Below, piece by piece: positions 5,370 to 6,254 of a stretch of DNA of 6,254 nt. The notes under the pieces were generated by a model that made no database searches, had not been told where the DNA came from, and was given only the letters and a program-made list of their open reading frames with translations. Within the stretch, counting starts at the first letter, position 1; each line of letters starts with the position of its first letter. The DNA comes from a bacterium (lineage in GTDB: Bacteria > Verrucomicrobiota > Verrucomicrobiia > Limisphaerales > J093): NCBI GenBank assembly GCA_021784265.1, contig JAJXTA010000188.1, positions 1 through 6,254 of the forward strand, read 5' to 3'. The position numbers and the translations under genes are program-made.

Positions 5370-6254
5370 GTGAAAAACGCCCTGCGTATCCTAATGCTGG
5401 AGGACGACATTGCCGACGCCGAACTCGCGAAATACGCGCTGCGTGAGGGAGGCCTGGATTTTTCCTTCCAGCGGGTGGATAGCCAGGACTCCTTCCTCCA
5501 GGAACTGGACCAGACGCCACCCGACGTGATTCTCTCGGACTCCGCCCTGCCGGCCTTTGACGGCCGGGCCGCCCTGCGGATGGTGCAGGGCAAGCGCCCG
5601 GAGATCCCGTTCATCTTTGTCACCGGCACGATGGGCGAAGAAGCGGCGATCGATACCCTCAAAGCCGGAGCGACCGATTACGTCCTCAAGACCCGCCTCT
5701 CCCGGTTGGTGCCGGCCGTGCATCGCGCCTTGCGCGAGGCCGAAGAGCGACGCGAGCGCAAACTAGCGGAGGAGCGTTTGCGCGACTCGCACGAACAGCT
5801 CCGGGCACTCTCCGTCTATTTGCAGTACGTGCGGGAGGAGGAACGGAGCCGGATCGCCCGCGAGGTGCACGACGAACTGGGCCAAGGCCTGACCGGCCTG
5901 AAGCTCGATCTGGCCTGGGTGGCCAACCGCCTCCCCAAGGACCTCAAACCGCTCCTCGACAAAGCCAAGGCCATGTCCGGCCAGATCGACGTCGTCATCG
6001 CCGCCGTCCGCCGCATTGCCACGGAACTGCGCCCCGGCATCCTGGATGATTTGGGCTTGGTGGCCGCCCTCGAGTGGCAGGCCAACGAATTCCAGATCCG
6101 CACCGGCATCGAGTGCCGCTTGCACACGGAGGTCCGGCTGGCCTTGCTCGACGCCCGGCTCAATACCGCCTTCTTCCGCGTCTTTCAGGAAACCCTCACG
6201 AATATCATTCGCCACGCCGAGGCGACACGGGTCGAGGTCCACTTCACAATAAAA
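5370..6254 (+). CDS. REC-HisKA_3 sensor histidine kinase (NarL-partner type), 3' end outside window
   Basis: The frame runs from GTG 5370 to the window edge, 295 residues visible. Residues 5-125 form a receiver domain: E11/D12/D13, phosphoacceptor D57 in VILSDSALP, T85, and K107 in GATDYVLK. A charged helical linker (about 119-150) leads to the HisKA_3 dimerisation domain. This has EEERSRIAREVHDELGQ, with phosphoacceptor H167, and the family hallmark ELRPGILDDLGLVAAL. The ATPase domain starts with FQETLTNIIRHAEAT, its N-box; the G boxes lie beyond the window. Kinases of this class normally phosphorylate NarL/FixJ-type regulators with a LuxR helix-turn-helix, so such a gene may follow. A TGA at 5346 closes the frame upstream and GTG 5370 is the first start codon; no Shine-Dalgarno is visible. 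There are no transmembrane or PAS segments: the receiver is the only visible input. It is probably cytoplasmic and switched by upstream phosphorylation (inferred). Its receiver and following helix closely resemble those of the kinase at 2048, for example LVPAV-x-RALREAEER in both. Confidence 0.92.
   Translation, partial: MKNALRILMLEDDIADAELAKYALREGGLDFSFQRVDSQDSFLQELDQTPPDVILSDSALPAFDGRAALRMVQGKRPEIPFIFVTGTMGEEAAIDTLKAGATDYVLKTRLSRLVPAVHRALREAEERRERKLAEERLRDSHEQLRALSVYLQYVREEERSRIAREVHDELGQGLTGLKLDLAWVANRLPKDLKPLLDKAKAMSGQIDVVIAAVRRIATELRPGILDDLGLVAALEWQANEFQIRTGIECRLHTEVRLALLDARLNTAFFRVFQETLTNIIRHAEATRVEVHFTIK

Overview
This GC-rich window reads entirely on the + strand. It holds the 3' end of a repetitive extracellular-type protein gene, followed by four two-component signalling genes. 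The organism is probably an environmental Gram-negative bacterium. A Calx-beta repeat protein beside REC-PAS kinases of the 'SDxALPxFxG' type, and a response regulator ending in a CxxC...HGxCxxC tail, would fit Verrucomicrobiota best. A planctomycete, deltaproteobacterial or acidobacterial relative cannot be excluded. This is an inference from protein style only; there is no rRNA or other marker gene in the window.

Layout. Positions 1-890 are the C-terminal end of a Calx-beta repeat protein, with a 360-bp (120-residue) repeat unit and a near-identical repeat pair. Positions 891-1098 show no gene. Positions 1099-1761 encode a receiver-domain protein (220 aa) with a four-cysteine C-terminal tail. 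Positions 1762-2047 are mostly non-coding, with a possible -10 element and a doubtful 49-codon ORF. Positions 2048-4759 encode a 903-aa sensor kinase, REC-PAS-PAS-PAS-PAS-HisKA-HATPase, starting at a GTG with a good ribosome binding site. Positions 4722-5231 encode a single-domain, Rcp1-like response regulator that overlaps the kinase gene by 38 bases. Positions 5232-5369 are a short spacer with weak hairpins. Positions 5370-6254 encode a REC-HisKA_3 kinase of the NarL-partner type, cut off by the window end inside its ATPase domain.

How the genes may work together. The three genes at 1099, 2048 and 5370 carry N-terminal receiver domains in exactly the same register (Asp57, Ser/Thr85, Lys107), so they look like products of one duplicated module. 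The overlapping kinase and Rcp1-like regulator form the clearest cognate pair. None of the four visible proteins has a DNA-binding output domain, so the cluster looks like a phosphorelay or protein-protein switch rather than a classic transcriptional two-component system. That functional reading is inference. The individual domain families are well known. The least described elements are the cysteine tail of the 1099 gene and the closed, DNA-output-free arrangement of the cluster.
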